The notes: generated from the letters alone by a model not told the origin. Shown: positions 35,975 to 48,846, numbered from the stretch's first letter. The stretch: 64,000 nt of DNA from Aedes albopictus (GCF_035046485.1 NW_026917332.1:1-64000), one strand, 5' to 3'. Numbers and translations are program-made.

Positions 35975-38900
35975 GGATAATTATCGCAGAATCCTGTTAG
36001 AATTCTGGTAAGGAACCTCTCAGGATTCTGGCGAGAATCCTCTCAGGATTCTAGCGAGAATCCTCTCTGGATTCTGGCGAGAATCCCCTCAGGATTCTGG
36101 CGAGAATCCTCTCAGGATTCTGGCGAGAATCCTCTCAGGATTCTGGCGAGAATCCTCTCAGGATTCTGGCGAGAATCCTCTCAGGATTCTGGCGAGAATC
36201 CTCTCAGGATTCTGGCGAGAATCCTCTCAGGATTCTGGCGAGAATCCTCTCAGGATTCTGGCGAGAATCCTCTCAGGATTCTGGCGAGAATCCTCTCAGG
36301 ATTCTGGCGAGAATCCTCTCAGGATTCTGGCGAGAATCCTCTCAGGATTCTGGCGAGAATCCTCTCAGGATTCTGGCGAGAATCCTCTCAGGATTCTGAC
36401 GAGAATCCTCTCAGGATTCTGACGAGAATCCTCTCAGGATTTTGGCGAGAATCCTCTCAGGATTCTGGTGAGAATCCTCTCAGGATTCTGGTGAGAATCC
36501 TCTCAGGATTCTGGTGAGAATCCTCTCAGGATTCTGGTGAGAATCCTCTCAGGATTCTGGTGAGAATCCTCTCAGGATTCTGGTGAGAATCCTCTCAGGA
36601 TTCTGGTGAGAATCCTCTCAGGATTCTGGTGAGAATCCTCTCAGGATTCTGGTGAGAATCCTCTCAGGATTCTGGTGAGAATCCTCTCAGGATTCTGGTG
36701 AGAATCCTCTCAGGATTCTGGTGAGAATCCTCTCAGGATTCTGGTGAGAATCCTCTCAGGATTCTGGTGAGAATCCTCTCAGGATTCTGGTGAGAATCCT
36801 CTCAGGATTCTGGTGAGAATCCTCTCAGGATTCTGGTGAGAATCCTCTCAGGATTCTGGTGAGAATCCTCTCAGGATTCTGGTGAGAATCCTCTCAGGAT
36901 TCTGGTGAGAATCCTCTCAGGATTCTGGTGAGAATCCTCTCAGGATTCTGGTGAGGATCCTCTCAGGATTCTGGTGAGAATCCTCTCAGGATTCTGGTGA
37001 GAATCCTCTCAGGATTCTGGTGAGAATCCTCTCAGGATTCTGGTGAGAATCCTCTCAGGATTCTGGTGAGAATCCTCTCAGGATTCTGGTGAGAATCCTC
37101 TCAGGATTCTGGTGAGAATCCTCTCAGGATTCTGGTGAGAATCCTCTCAGGATTCTGGTGAGAATCCTCTCAGAATTCTGGTGAGAATCCTCTCAGGATT
37201 CTGGTGAGAATCCTCTCAGGATTCTGGTGAGAATCCTCTCAGGATTCTGGTGAGAATCCTCTCAGGATTCTGGTGAGAATCCTCTCAGGATTCTGGTGAG
37301 AATCCTCTCAGGATTCTGGTGACAATCCTCTCAGGATTCTGGTGAGAATCCTCTCAGGATTCTGGTGACAATCCTCTCAGGATTCTGGTGAGAATCCTCT
37401 CAGGATTCTGGTGAGAATCCTCTCAGGATTCTGGTGAGAATCCTCTCAGGATTCTGGTGAGAATCCTCTCAGGATTCTGGTGAGAATCCTCTCAGGATTC
37501 TGGTGAGAATCCTCTCAGGATTCTGGTGAGAATCCTCTCAGGATTCTGGTGAGAATCCTCTCAGGATTCTGAGGAGAATCCTCTCAGGATTCTGGTGAGA
37601 ATCCTCTCAGGATTCTGGTGAGAATCCTCTCAGGATTCTGAGGAGAATCCTCTCAGGATTCTGGTGAGAATCCTCTCAGGATTCTGGTGAGAATCCTCTC
37701 AGGATTCTGGTGAGCATCCTCTCAGGATTCTGGTGAGAATCCTCTCAGGATTCTGGTGAGAATCCTCTCAGGATTCTGGTGAGAATCCTCTCAGGATTCT
37801 GGTGAGAATCCTTTCAGGATTCTGGTGAGAATCCTCTCAGGATTCTGGTGAGAATCCTTTCAGGATTCTGGTGAGAATCCTTTCAGGATTCTGGTGAGAA
37901 TCCTTTCAGGATTCTGGTGAGAATCCTTTCAGGATTCTGGTGAGAATCCTTTCAGGATTCTGGTGAGAATCCTTTCAGGATTCTGGTTAGAATCCTCTCA
38001 GGATTCTTGTGATAATCCTTTCAGGATTCTGGTGAGAATCCTTTCAGGATTCTGGTGAGAATCATTTCAGGATTCTGGTGAGAATCCTTTCAGCATTCTG
38101 GTGAGAATCCTCTCAGGATTCTGGTGAGAATCCTCTCAGGATTCTGGTGAGAATCCTCTCAGGATTCTGGTGAGAATCCTCTCAGGATTCTGGTGAGAAT
38201 CCCCTCAGAATTCTGGTGAGAATCCTCTCAGGATTCCGTTAAAAATCATCTCAGTATTCTGTTAAGAATCCTCTCAGAATTCTGTTAAGAATCTTCTCAT
38301 GATTCTGTTAAGAATCCTCCAAGAATCCTCTTAGGATTCTGTGAAGAATTCCCTCAGGATTCTGTTGAGAATCCGCTCAGGATTCTGTTGAGAATCCTCT
38401 TAGGATTCTGTTGAGAATCCTCTCAGGATTCTATTGAGAATCCTCTCAGGATTCTGTTGAGAATCCTCTCAGGATTCTGTTGAGAATCCTCTCAGGATTC
38501 TGTTGAAAATCCTCTCAGGATTCTGTTGAGAATCTTCTCAGGATTCTGTTGCGAATCTTCTCAGGATTCTGTTGAGAATCCTCTCAGGATTCTGTTGAGA
38601 ATCCTCTCAGGATTCTGTTGAGAATCCTCTCAGGATTCTGTTGAGAATCCTCTCAGGATTCTGTTGAGAATCCTCTCAGGATTCTGTTGAGAATCCTCTC
38701 AGGATTCTGTTGAGAATCCTCTCAGGATTCTGTTGAGAATCCTCTCAGGATTCTGTTGAGAATCCTCTCAGGATTCTGTTGAGAATCCTCTCAGGATTCT
38801 GTTGAGAATCCTCTCAGGATTCTGTTGAGAATCCTCTCAGGATTCTGTTGAGAATCCTCTCAGGATTCTGTTGAGAATCCTCAAAAGATTGTGTTGTGAA

Positions 38901-39405
38901 TCCTCTCAGAATCCTATGATATTCCTCTCAGGATTCTGTTGGAAATCCTCTCGGGTTTCTGTTGTGAATCTTCTCAGGATTCTGTTTGAGAATCCTCTCA
39001 GAATTATGTTGAGAATTCTCTCAGAATTCCTCCCAGGAGTTTGATGAGAATCCTCTCAGGATTCTGGTGAGAATCCTCTCAGGATTCTGGTGAGAATCCT
39101 CTCAGGATTCTGGTGAGAATCCTCTCAGGTTTCTGGTGGGAATCCTCTCAGGATTCTGGTGGGAATCCTCTCAGGATTCTGGTGAGATTCCTCTCAGAAT
39201 TCTGGTGAGAATTTTCTCAGAATTCTAGCGAGAACCCTCTCAGAACACTGAGAAGAATTAAATCAGGATTTTGAAGAAAATCCTCTCAGGATTCTGAAGA
39301 AAATTCTGTCAGGATTCTGAGGAAAATCCTCTCAGGATTATGAGGAGAACCCTCTCAGAATTCTGGGGAGAATCCTGTCAGGATTTTGAGGAGAATCCAC
39401 TCAGA
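35975..39405 (-). repeat. 23-bp dual-hairpin array A6 (GGCG, GGTG, GTTG linkers)
   Basis: About 149 units in reverse orientation. Linkers are homogenised in three successive blocks: GGCG at about 36000-36440, GGTG at about 36465-38225 and GTTG at about 38340-38880, then a decayed right edge with a small GGTG block at about 39055-39190. Within the GGTG block each unit contains CTCTCAG followed seven bases later by GGTGAGAA, resembling an acceptor and a donor splice motif. The GGTG linker also creates TGA, so no long plus-strand frame is open. Confidence 0.97.
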
Positions 39406-42400
39406 ATTAGCATTCCTCTTGTTCTCTTCAGCCCCGTATAACAAAAACCAATCCTTGCAAAATCTTTGGTTGTTTGCAAATCGAGATAGTACAGGCAAGG
39501 CGCAACACGCCAAACTATTTCCCACCATTCGATCCAATGCAAATTCCCAATAATCCAGGAACGTCCTCATCCTGGTCCCGGTTCATACTGGGTAAAAATA
39601 AAGGATTAACCCAACCGTCCATGGTGAACGTGACGTACAGGATCCCGAATGGTCTACAACTAGCAGTTTCGGGAGAGGATTAAAATCCATTTTGTTGCAC
39701 AAGCTTTTCCTGCAGGTGGAATGTCCCGGAAAGAGGTGAATGATTAGGTAAGAATCCTGGTTTCAACACTCTTACAGTTTTTATTTTCATAGTAACCATA
39801 CAAAGAACAATTATTTAATCGGGACAATATTTGGCATTTATGTGCTATTTGTTATCAACAATTTGATAACTTACTGATAACATACAAGTAAGCTCAAAAG
39901 CACTGTTTTTTTACTTAACTGTGAACAGAGTAAAATAACCTTTGGACAACCATAACAGGTATCGTTTTTGATGAAATATAATTTTGCTCCACACTGAAAT
40001 TCATGAATTGTGCAGCAAAGGAGTCTCCACTCGGGCTTCCCACCTGACCCAAAAAGGATCAAAGCACCTTCCAAAAATCCAGGACACGTTACAGAAAGCT
40101 TCCAGCCAAACGTCATCGTTTTCCTCATGTTTATTTTTTATTCCTGCTAGCTTGTTTCGAGAGACTGTAGGGGGCTCCACCACTACTACACTAGTGTGTG
40201 CGGTGCCGACTCCAAACAGCTCATGTATGATGTGGTGGTGATGGGTTTTCGGGCAACACAAGTTGTAACGCGACGACTGCAAAGTGGTGAGAATAGAGGA
40301 ACGGGGGCAGGCGAGCTGCTTGGTTTCACTCAGGTGGTTTGGCAAAATTTAATTAAATTTTAGCTTGCAACTCTTGGTGCCCCTCTAGCCAGCATGGGCG
40401 CCACAGGTAGGCGCCTCGAGGGGGGTCGATTGACGGGATAAAAAAAGGGCAAGGCGTTGGACTTTTCCGCCGTCGTTGGTGTCGGCGTCGGCACCAACCT
40501 GGAGATGGTGAAGAATCCTGGTGATTTGTTAATTAAATTTACGACGAAAAGTTTTTCACCTTCACACGTTCAAGTGTAGTGGTGGTGGCCTCAATTTGAG
40601 CTTTTTCCGCTGAATCATGTGAGGGCTCACTGCTGGGAAATTGAGTGAAATACAACAATTCATAAAAATGATAGCGAAATGAAGAAAATAATGAAAGTTT
40701 TAGAAAATCATTGAAAACGATAAACTACCATAAGCCAAAAGGTAATTATTAGTTTTACTGTCAAGTGCCTCAATTCAAACGAGTAGTCCTTTAGACACGA
40801 AATGCATGGAATCATTAAGAAGTAATGTTGAACAAATACAAAATGATGAAATCTATTCAGAATTACAAGAAACTATTACCACACCATAATGGTTATGGTA
40901 AATATAGAGGCACAGGATTATTATTATCAAAGTCTCAACAAGTGAATTGAAAATCATGAAAAACAGACGATGACCTAACTAACTTGATCAACACCCGTTA
41001 TCATTTAACTATAATGTCAATAGTTATTAAATCGTTTTTAAAATTATTGTTGCTAATACTCCCATTATCTCAACCCATACGACCAGTAATCAAAATCATT
41101 GTTGAAATTATTCCGCCTCTAAAAACAGCTAAGACCTTCAATTTCTTTTGAATCATACCTCGTACCATTCCACTTATCATAATATAACATACGCCTGAAT
41201 TCACGCACACACAATGCACGCACTTCTACCGAACAGCAAACAGGTAATGTTCCCTCGAAACAGAGCGGATAATTACCGGAATCTAAATTAAACAGAGTGC
41301 ACACGGTTCCGGACAGAGGCACACAGGTGCAATTGAACCTCTCTTCCTCCCTTCTACCCCCCACGATTTCACCAGCTCCTCCATCGGAAAAATTGGTATT
41401 CATCAACAAGAATGCATAAATTTATTAGTTCAATGAATTCCATCGGTCGGCGGCATCCGTAGTCACAGCCAGTCGGACCTTGTTGTGTCCGGTGTGCTGT
41501 AGAAGCGACATGTAACATCCCCGCCAACTCCCCAGCCCTCTTACCACTTCAATATTGAAGTATTTGTATATTTCTATTACTCTGGATTGCGCGGTAGTGG
41601 AGTCGGTGTGGGAGAGAACGGAAATCGTGCGGAAGTAATTCATTTACAACTGTACTGTTCCGGTTCCAGGGGTGGCCCCAACCAAAAAGGTGTACTATTG
41701 TGTGCGAGCGCGACCCTCGAAATATAATAAAAGAAGCCTCGCGTCACAGTGACCCCTTTCCACTCATCCTCAACCGCTTATTAGCGGAAGGATATCCCGC
41801 ATAAAACTTTGTTGATTAAGGATTCCGATATGATAACAGATTATGTTCAATTACTAAGAGTTAATTGATTTGTGTTCGGTAAAAACCATAGTGAAACTAT
41901 AACACTTATGGTTTGTTCCCAAATTTAACAAATAATTCAAGAAAAGTGTTCTAGTGATTGCACTAGGTAACATTATGCTATTCTGATATTATCATCAACC
42001 ATATGTGTTATAGTGCAACCATAACAAAACCATTGCATTCATTGTGTGCCATCAGCCTACTGTTTATTACTATTGTGTTATGAATGGTTCGTATGGTATG
42101 GTTATTGTGCAACCATAAGGCGTATCGTCAAGTTGGGGTTTTTGAATCGTAGGAACCATAAAACGTACCATTATTGAACAATACAGCACATTCTACTACC
42201 ACAACCCAGTTTCAAACCGGGTCCGCTTGTGAAAGGTCACAGGCCCCGTTCGTCGTAATTATCGAGCAATTTGTTCGATCCCAGCGTTTTGCTAATTGAC
42301 GGGGTTAATTTCGACGGGATTTGTGCAGGTTTTCGAAGGGGAGGAGGGGGTGGATGGGAAGGTTGCGAAGCCTACACGAACTATAACAATAGCCGTGACC

Positions 42401-42774
42401 AACAACTCAAACACCATGCGACGTGCGATATTGTAATTTACTACCACACGGACCATCGGCCGAAGGGTTTGTTGGATTAGTGATGACATGCGAGTAGGTT
42501 GTCCGGGAATAGGGGGCAGGGATGGGAATGTAATTAGAGAGAGGCTAGTTGGGTTGATTCGGTTGATAGGTAGTGGTGGCGGAGAAGTCAATGGATTAGT
42601 TAGTTCGGTGGCGTAGATGCAACATTGCAAATATTGGATGGATTCGCACAATCAAGCAGCACTAATATACTGATAACTACGATGGAATGGAGCAAGTTGA
42701 CTGAAATGGATAAACCTAATTCAAATCTTTCAGGAATTATTATGATCCTGCTGACAATCATCGACGATCCAAAA
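39406..42774. other. Unique island between A6 and A7; AT-rich repeats, no gene seen
   Basis: This is the longest single island. AT-rich segments at about 39780-39990, 40670-41110 and 41820-42200 are scattered with ACCATA/TATGGT phrases like those at 1740-2230, 24180-24540 and 45590-45990. A palindrome-rich GC stretch lies at about 40385-40435 (GGGCGCC, AGGCGCCTCGAGG). Frames at 40001-40345, 41119-41409 and 42292-42651, all minus strand, have no recognisable domain. Confidence 0.45.
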
Positions 42775-43725
42775 AGGTTCTCACCAGAATCCTGGAAGGA
42801 TTCGCATAACAGTTCTCATCAGAATCCTGAGAGAATTCCCTGCGAATCCTGAGAGGATTCTCACCAGAATTCTGAGAGGATTCTCATCAGAATCCTGAGA
42901 GGATTCTCATCAGAATCCTGAGAAGATTCTCACCAAAATCCTGGGAAGATTCTCACCAGCATCCTAAAAAGATTCTCACCAGAATTCTGACAAAAATCTC
43001 ACCAGAATCCTGAAAAGATTCTCATCAGAATCCCAAGAGGATTCGCACCAGAATCCTAAGAGGATTCTCATCAGAATCCTAAGAGGATTCTCACCAGAAT
43101 CCTGAGAGGATTCTCAACAGAATCCTGAGAGGATTCTCACCAGAATCCTGAGAGGATTCTCACCAGAATCCTGAGAGGATTCTCACCAGAATCCTGAGAA
43201 GATTCTCACCAGAATCCTGAGAAGATTCTCACCAGAATCCTGAGAGGATTCTCTCCAGAATCCTGAGAGGATTCTCTCCAGAATCCTGAGAGGATTCTCT
43301 CCAGAATCCTGAGAGGATTCTCACCAGAATCCTGAGAGGATTCTCACCAGAATCCTGAGAGGATTCTCACCAGAATCCTGAGAGGATTCTCACCAGAATC
43401 CTGAGAGGATTCTCACCAGAATCCTGAGAGGATTCTCACCAGAATCCTGAGAGGATTCTCACCAGAATCCTGAGAGGATTCTCACCAGAATCCTGAGAGG
43501 ATTCTCACCAGAATCCTGAGAGGATTCTCACCAGAATCCTGAGAGGATTCTCACCAGAATCCTGAGAGGATTCTCACCAGAATCCTGAGAGGATTCTCAC
43601 CAGAATCCTGAGAGGATTCTCACCAGAATCCTGAGAGGATTCTCACCAGAATCCTGAGAGGATTCTCACCAGAATCCTGAGAGGATTCTCACCAGAATCC
43701 TGAGAGAATTCTCATCATATTCACA
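42775..43725 (+). repeat. 23-bp dual-hairpin array A7 (CACC linker)
   Basis: About 41 units in plus orientation. The left 300 bases are diverged with CATC and CACC linkers. A short CTCC block lies at about 43245-43320, and the rest is a nearly pure CACC block to about 43710. Its sequence is the complement of the GGTG block of A6 and matches the CACC block of A11. Confidence 0.96.
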
Positions 43726-46629
43726 ATTTTGCGAGTACTAGTATCTCCAAAATCCTTATAGTTTCCGCATCAGATTCATGAGAAGATTATCATCTGCATT
43801 TTTTTCACAAGGCTCTTGGCTGATTGTTTCCGGAATGCTCAAAAGATTTTTGTTTGGATACTACGGACAAACTTGGTAAGATTCTGAAAGCAAACTTTAA
43901 AATCTTCTTAATTTCTCCAAAACGATTATGATTCCAGCAAGTCCTAATTACGCTTCAAATACATTTTAATTTAATCCTGAGTGCTAGTGCCAGCTGTCGT
44001 TCCTAACGTTGCCATTCCAATTGGTGAAATCGAAACCTCGTTTCAATAATTTGCCTCCTTATTCCCGGTCCCGTTTCTCCTCCATCGAAACCAATCATTT
44101 CCACACCAATCACCAATCGAACCAGCTCGGACTAAACTTTCTTCACAGATTGCAAAAGTGGAAAATCTGCTGCGGAAAACTTCGAACCGTGACGACGCGC
44201 GAATCAACAGTGCACACAGTCTTGGGTGGAAGGAGCTCCCTCTAGTACTTACCACTCCAGTGCTCACTTGGCCCACGTCTACGGAAGGCCACTAAAATCT
44301 GGAACTGGTGGAAAACTTTTACTTCGACTTCTTTCTTCACTGGGCAATTCTCGCGCTTGAAAGCGAGCGAGGAGTCAGAATGCAACTGGTTCCCGGGAGA
44401 AATGCAATTTTATTCAAGCACTGTAAAAAAGCGCTGCGGAATGTAAAATTACACAAAAAGTAACATTACCTGTAGAATTACATTACATGTAATTCAATAA
44501 ATATATTATCGCCTGTTTTATTTGTATTGGCACTAAAAATCAGATAAGTTGGCATGTAAAATTACATCAACCTAAATCAATAGTTTCCATGTAAAATTAT
44601 TTGATTCGTATTAAACAAGGAAAATTTTTGGAACGACGTTGCCTAAATTAAAATAAATTTTCTGAGTTACTTGCAGAGCTTAGTTTTGAGGCATTCTGTG
44701 AAATATAGAATAAATTTACATCAAACGTTGAATCAACAGTGATAACATTTAAAGAACTCTTATCAAATATGCAAAACGCTCCGTAAATTTGCGTTATTTT
44801 ATAGTAATTTTACACATCTGTTTAGAGACTTTACCTCAGATGTAAAAGAGGGCACCGTTTCTTCTGTGCACCGTAGGGCGTCGTGTTCTTTTGTAGACTC
44901 TTATCAGCGCACTGCCCAAACTTCGCCAGCCCCTCCCCACTTCTTCCGTTCGTTTCTTTTTTCTTCCACAGAATCGTTCCCATCACCCATGGGAATTTCT
45001 TTAACCATTTTAAATAAATATTGAATCAAGTCCCGGCCAGGACTCCTATATAGTTGGTCTTTGTGGAAGGAACAAGAGTAGGAGGAGTATGAAACCAACT
45101 TTCCCTGCAATCAAATAGTCTTGTTTGCAAAATTGCGACACGAAGGCGGGTACCCGACTCGAACCGAGGAGGAAGAGGGGGCAATTGGCTTCTGTCACTG
45201 TCGCTGCGGCCCCAGCCTCGCCTTGTCAGAGTCACGATTGTCCTTGCTGACGTCGTCGTCCTCGCAGTAATCATTGCCGCGTTATGATATGGCACTCTGT
45301 TCGTCATACCGGGGGAAAGAATACAAACTACTGGGGAGGCACCTGGAAGAATGCCAAAGCGGTCGCCTTCGCCAACTTCGGCAAACGGTGGTCAAAAAGA
45401 ATGGGGTTTCAAGTATTTTGGATAAAATGATATGGATAATATTTTTTCGTAAATATGCTTCTTGAATGCTCGTAGAATATATGAAGCAGTGGACTGAAAA
45501 TTGCATAAATATAACATATGATGTTACTGTATTGTTTTTTCGATGTGACATGAAGTTAAAATTTTATTAGCCCCCTGAATTGAAGCAAAGGTAGTAATAC
45601 AGTACATAACAGTGAAACTGTGGAAAATTATGTAACTTTGGTCATTAAACAATATCAAAACAATACAGGTTATCATCCATAGTCAAAATACGAAGCTTCT
45701 TTTTATAATAGATTGAACGCTGTCGAAAATAATACACAATTTCTTCAGATTTAGAAGAAGCTGAAATAGTTTTATCTTACATAACCATTATGTTTCTAGG
45801 TTTTATTGTAAACCGTATAGTTAGTTTATAGTTCTATATAGTATAACGGTAGTTTCATTGTTTTATATTGTCATGATATTGCAAGTTATTGGCTTGGAGA
45901 CATTTTTCGGGTGGCATACCTAACGACTTACTATATGGTCGAAACCATTACCTGTATGGTAAATATATTGTTTTAGTAATAAAATCAAACTTTTCAACTG
46001 GATTAGTACCACTGTTCCGTTGTTCCGTGGAGCGCTCCCCCCATAAGTGACAACAAAGAGCTGAAGATTATCAATTGTAAGTTGGTTCGGTTCGGGTGGG
46101 AAAGAGGGATTCTGGCCGGGAGCATTGTGGGTGGCTGGGAAAGTTTTTCATATGTTGCATTCACCGTGGTGTTGTTGCATATTTAATGGGAGTTTTCGCG
46201 CTCTCCACCTCTATCTAGGTACGGTCTACGCCTTGTTCCAGGCGCTCGAGCCCGTCTCGAGAAGAGGTGCCTCCGAAGAAAGAAAGTGACTTTCTTTTGT
46301 TCCATCGCGCCGGAGACAACACGGGCGGAGGTGCCTTTCAGCGATAAAGTAACTTTTGCTGTACTGTCATTATCGATCTGTCAGAAACGGCAACGGACCG
46401 ATTTGGCTGGCGATGGGTTTTCATTCGACGATGAAGTTGTGGAGATGCTGTAGTTTCCCGTCGAGACGCATCAGTTGCAAAGTTTTAAATTGAGAAAATC
46501 TGAAGAACTTCTGGAAGTGATATCTGAACGAAGAGCACTGATTTGTTGAGTAATGCATTTTATGGAAGATTAACAAAAAATAATTCGTGAAGCATACAAG
46601 TGTACTGAACCTCACAAGAAAGAAAATTA
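43726..46629. other. Unique island between A7 and A8
   Basis: Contains the candidate inverted-repeat element 44419-44868 and an AT-rich TATGGT/ACCATA segment at about 45590-45990. Open frames at 44009-44245 (plus) and 45026-45307 (minus) have no domain I recognise. On the minus strand a CCAGATTTTAG acceptor-like and GAGTG|GTAAGTA donor-like pair flanks an open 39-base segment near 44256-44294. I consider it weak because single GTAAGT sites are common by chance. Confidence 0.4.
44419..44868. mobile_element. Candidate AT-rich inverted-repeat element
   Basis: The left end CACTGTAAAAAAGCGCTGCG resembles the inner sequence of the right end of the element at 18850-19043 read on the minus strand (CACAGTAAAAATGCGCTGTG). 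The right end, read on the minus strand, is a weaker CACAGAAGAAACGG. The interior is AT-rich and repeats TGTAAAATTACA-type palindromes several times. No coding frame and no certain target duplication are seen. It may be a diverged relative of the shorter element with a different interior. Confidence 0.4.
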
Positions 46630-47885
46630 TCATAAAAATCCTAAAAGGACTTATACAACAACTTGGAAAGTTTTATCTTTGAAATCGTGTGCAGATTTTT
46701 TATCGAAATCCTAAGAAAATCTCTATTACAGTCTTGAAAGAATTGAGCTCTTATTGAATTGAACATGAGAGCTCTCGGATAAATGTCAGAGAAATTTTGA
46801 AAAAATATTAACAAGAATTGTAAAAGGTTTATTTTTTAAAGTATGAGATGATTCTCAAAAAAAATCCTGGGTCCTCTCAGGATTGTGATCTTTTTAGAGC
46901 TGAGATGAGAATCCTTTAAGAATTCCTCAGGATTCTGAGGAGAATCCTCTCAGGAATCTGAGGAGATTCTTCTCAGGAATCTGAGAGGAATCTTCTCAGT
47001 ATTCTGAGGAGAATCCTCTCCGGATTTTGAGGAGAATCCTCTCAGGATTTTAAGGAGAATCCTCTCAGGAATTTCAGGAGATTCCTCTCAGAATTTGGAG
47101 GAAAATCCTCTCAAGATTCTGAGGAGAATCCTCTCAGGATTCTGAGGAGAATCCTCTCAGATTTCCCAGGAGAATCCTCTCAGGATTCTGAGAAGAATTC
47201 TCTCTGGATTCTGAGGGTAATGCTCTCACGATTTTGAGGAGAAATCTTCTCAGGATTCTGAGGAGAATCCTCTCAGGGTTCTGATGAGAATCCTCTCAGG
47301 ATTTCGGGGAGTATCCTCTCAGGATTTCGGGGAGTATCCTTTCAGGATTCCGAGGTGAATTCTCTCAGGATTCCGTAGAGAATCCTCTCAGGATTCCGAT
47401 GAGAATCCTCTCAGGATTCCGAGGAAAACCCTCTCAGGATTCCGAGGAGAATCCTCTCAGGATTCCGAAGAGAATCCTCTCACGATTCCGAAGAGAATCC
47501 TCCCAGCATTCCGAAGAGAATCCTCTCAGGATACCGAAAAGAATACTCTCAGTATTCTGAAGAGAATCTTCTCAGGATTCTGAGGAGAATCCTCTCAGGA
47601 TTCTGAAGATAATCCTCTCAAGATTTTGAAGAGAATCCTTTCAGAATTCTGAAGAGAATCCTCTTAGGATTCTGAAGAAAATCCGCTCAGGATTCTGGAA
47701 AGAATCCTCTCAGGATGCTAAAGAGAATTCTCTAAGAATTCTGAAGAGAATCCTCTCAGGATTCTGAAGAAAATCCTCACAGGATTCTGAAGAAAATCCT
47801 CTCAGGATTCTGAGAAGAATTCTTTCAGGATTCTGAAGAAAATGCTCTTAAAACTCTGAGAAGAATCCTCTTAAAAGAGAGTGGA
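46630..47885 (-). repeat. 23-bp array A8, the most decayed copy
   Basis: From 46630 to about 46855 only vestiges remain (AAATCCTAAAAGG, GAAATCCTAAGAAAATC). From 46855 to about 47880 there are roughly 45 units in reverse orientation, with GAGG-type linkers on the left and GAAG linkers on the right, almost every unit differing. No homogeneous block remains, which suggests this array stopped turning over earlier than the others. Confidence 0.92.
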
Positions 47886-47933
47886 AGCTGTCATCTGATT
47901 CAACAGTTTTTGTTTCGATCTTATTTTGACAAG

Positions 47934-48025
47934 TTAAATGCATCTGAAACAAACGCCCGCTCGGAAATGGCTTCTCCATCCGATAAAGTCAAACATACGG
48001 TTATTACGTTTCCCGACGATATCAC
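47934..48025 (+). other. Candidate exon (30 codons, partial)
   Basis: A pyrimidine-rich stretch ending ACAAG at 47933 is followed by an open frame that runs to a consensus donor GTAAGT at 48026. The frame contains ATG at 47967 in a good context (GGAAATGG) and from there reads MASPSDKVKHTVITFPDDI before the donor, leaving two bases of the next codon. Upstream codons are also open, so it could be an internal exon of 92 bases or a first coding exon from the ATG. Composition looks protein-like, but I do not recognise the family and see no next exon. It lies on the opposite strand to the two recursive-splice sites. Confidence 0.33.
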
Positions 48026-48511
48026 GTAAGTTTTCTTCTTTGAAACAACTCCCGAAGGAGCTATCCATTCTGTAGTACCTCGTACTCCCGCTGTCAGCCT
48101 CCAGTCACCTCTATCTCACACGGCGGATATTGGTTTAATATCCTTTTTCGGATGAAACACTTAGTTCGACGATGCTTACACCGCCAGCATGCCTGTATCC
48201 ACACCATCAAGATGGGTTTAATAAATTTGCAAAATGGATCTTGTTCCTCGCCAAACGAGCAGGAACACCAGGATTTACAATCGAGATGAGGCCTTCTTAT
48301 TTTCGGTGCCTGACTGCCTGGCTGCACCATTAGGGTTAATATTTAAAAGGGCTCTTTAGGTGGAGGCGCGCCAAAGCGTGTGTAACAGAAGGCCCTCCGA
48401 GCACGGAGAACCGTGCTGGGATGATACATTTTAATACACGACAACGCGACTTTTGCTCCGAGTGGAAAGATGTAGCTGAATGGTATCAGAATTTGTGTTT
48501 CCTATGCTTTG

Positions 48512-48846
48512 TTACCCCCAAGGGGTAACAAACTCCAAAATGTTCTTTGCCTCTAAAAGTAAAAAGTTTATTCAAATTCAAGGGTGAAGAAGAAGGTGTT
48601 TGACCCTGAGATCTAGTTTTCTCCAAAGCTGTTACCCCCAGGGGTAATTTACGCCGAAGGGTATAATGCCCCAAAGGTTAACGAACTCCGAAAAGTTGTC
48701 TACTACGAAGGTAGCTTACCCCTAAAAAATCTTCATTCTCAAGGATATTTCACTCTGTTCTTTATTTTGATGGGTTATTTGATACACTAGGAATTTTACC
48801 CCAAGGGGTAATTTAACCTTTGAGGGTAATTTACCCCGAGGGGTAA
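48512..48846. repeat. Cluster of TTACCCC/GGGGTAA palindromes
   Basis: Four dyads pairing TTACCCC with GGGGTAA occur at 48512-48528, 48632-48647, 48796-48811 and 48831-48846, with central AA, A or GA-type spacers. Between them are partial copies (CCGAAGGGTATAATGCCCC near 48653-48671, TTACCCCTAAA near 48717, TTTGAGGGTAATTTACCCC near 48819-48837). The dyads are irregularly spaced, so this is a clustered palindrome rather than a tandem unit. Its origin is unknown. Confidence 0.75.

Noticed and set aside
44256..44294. 39-base minus-strand exon with GTAAGTA donor
   Set aside because: Two of three frames are open in so short a segment by chance, and GTAAGT occurs several times in the islands without context.
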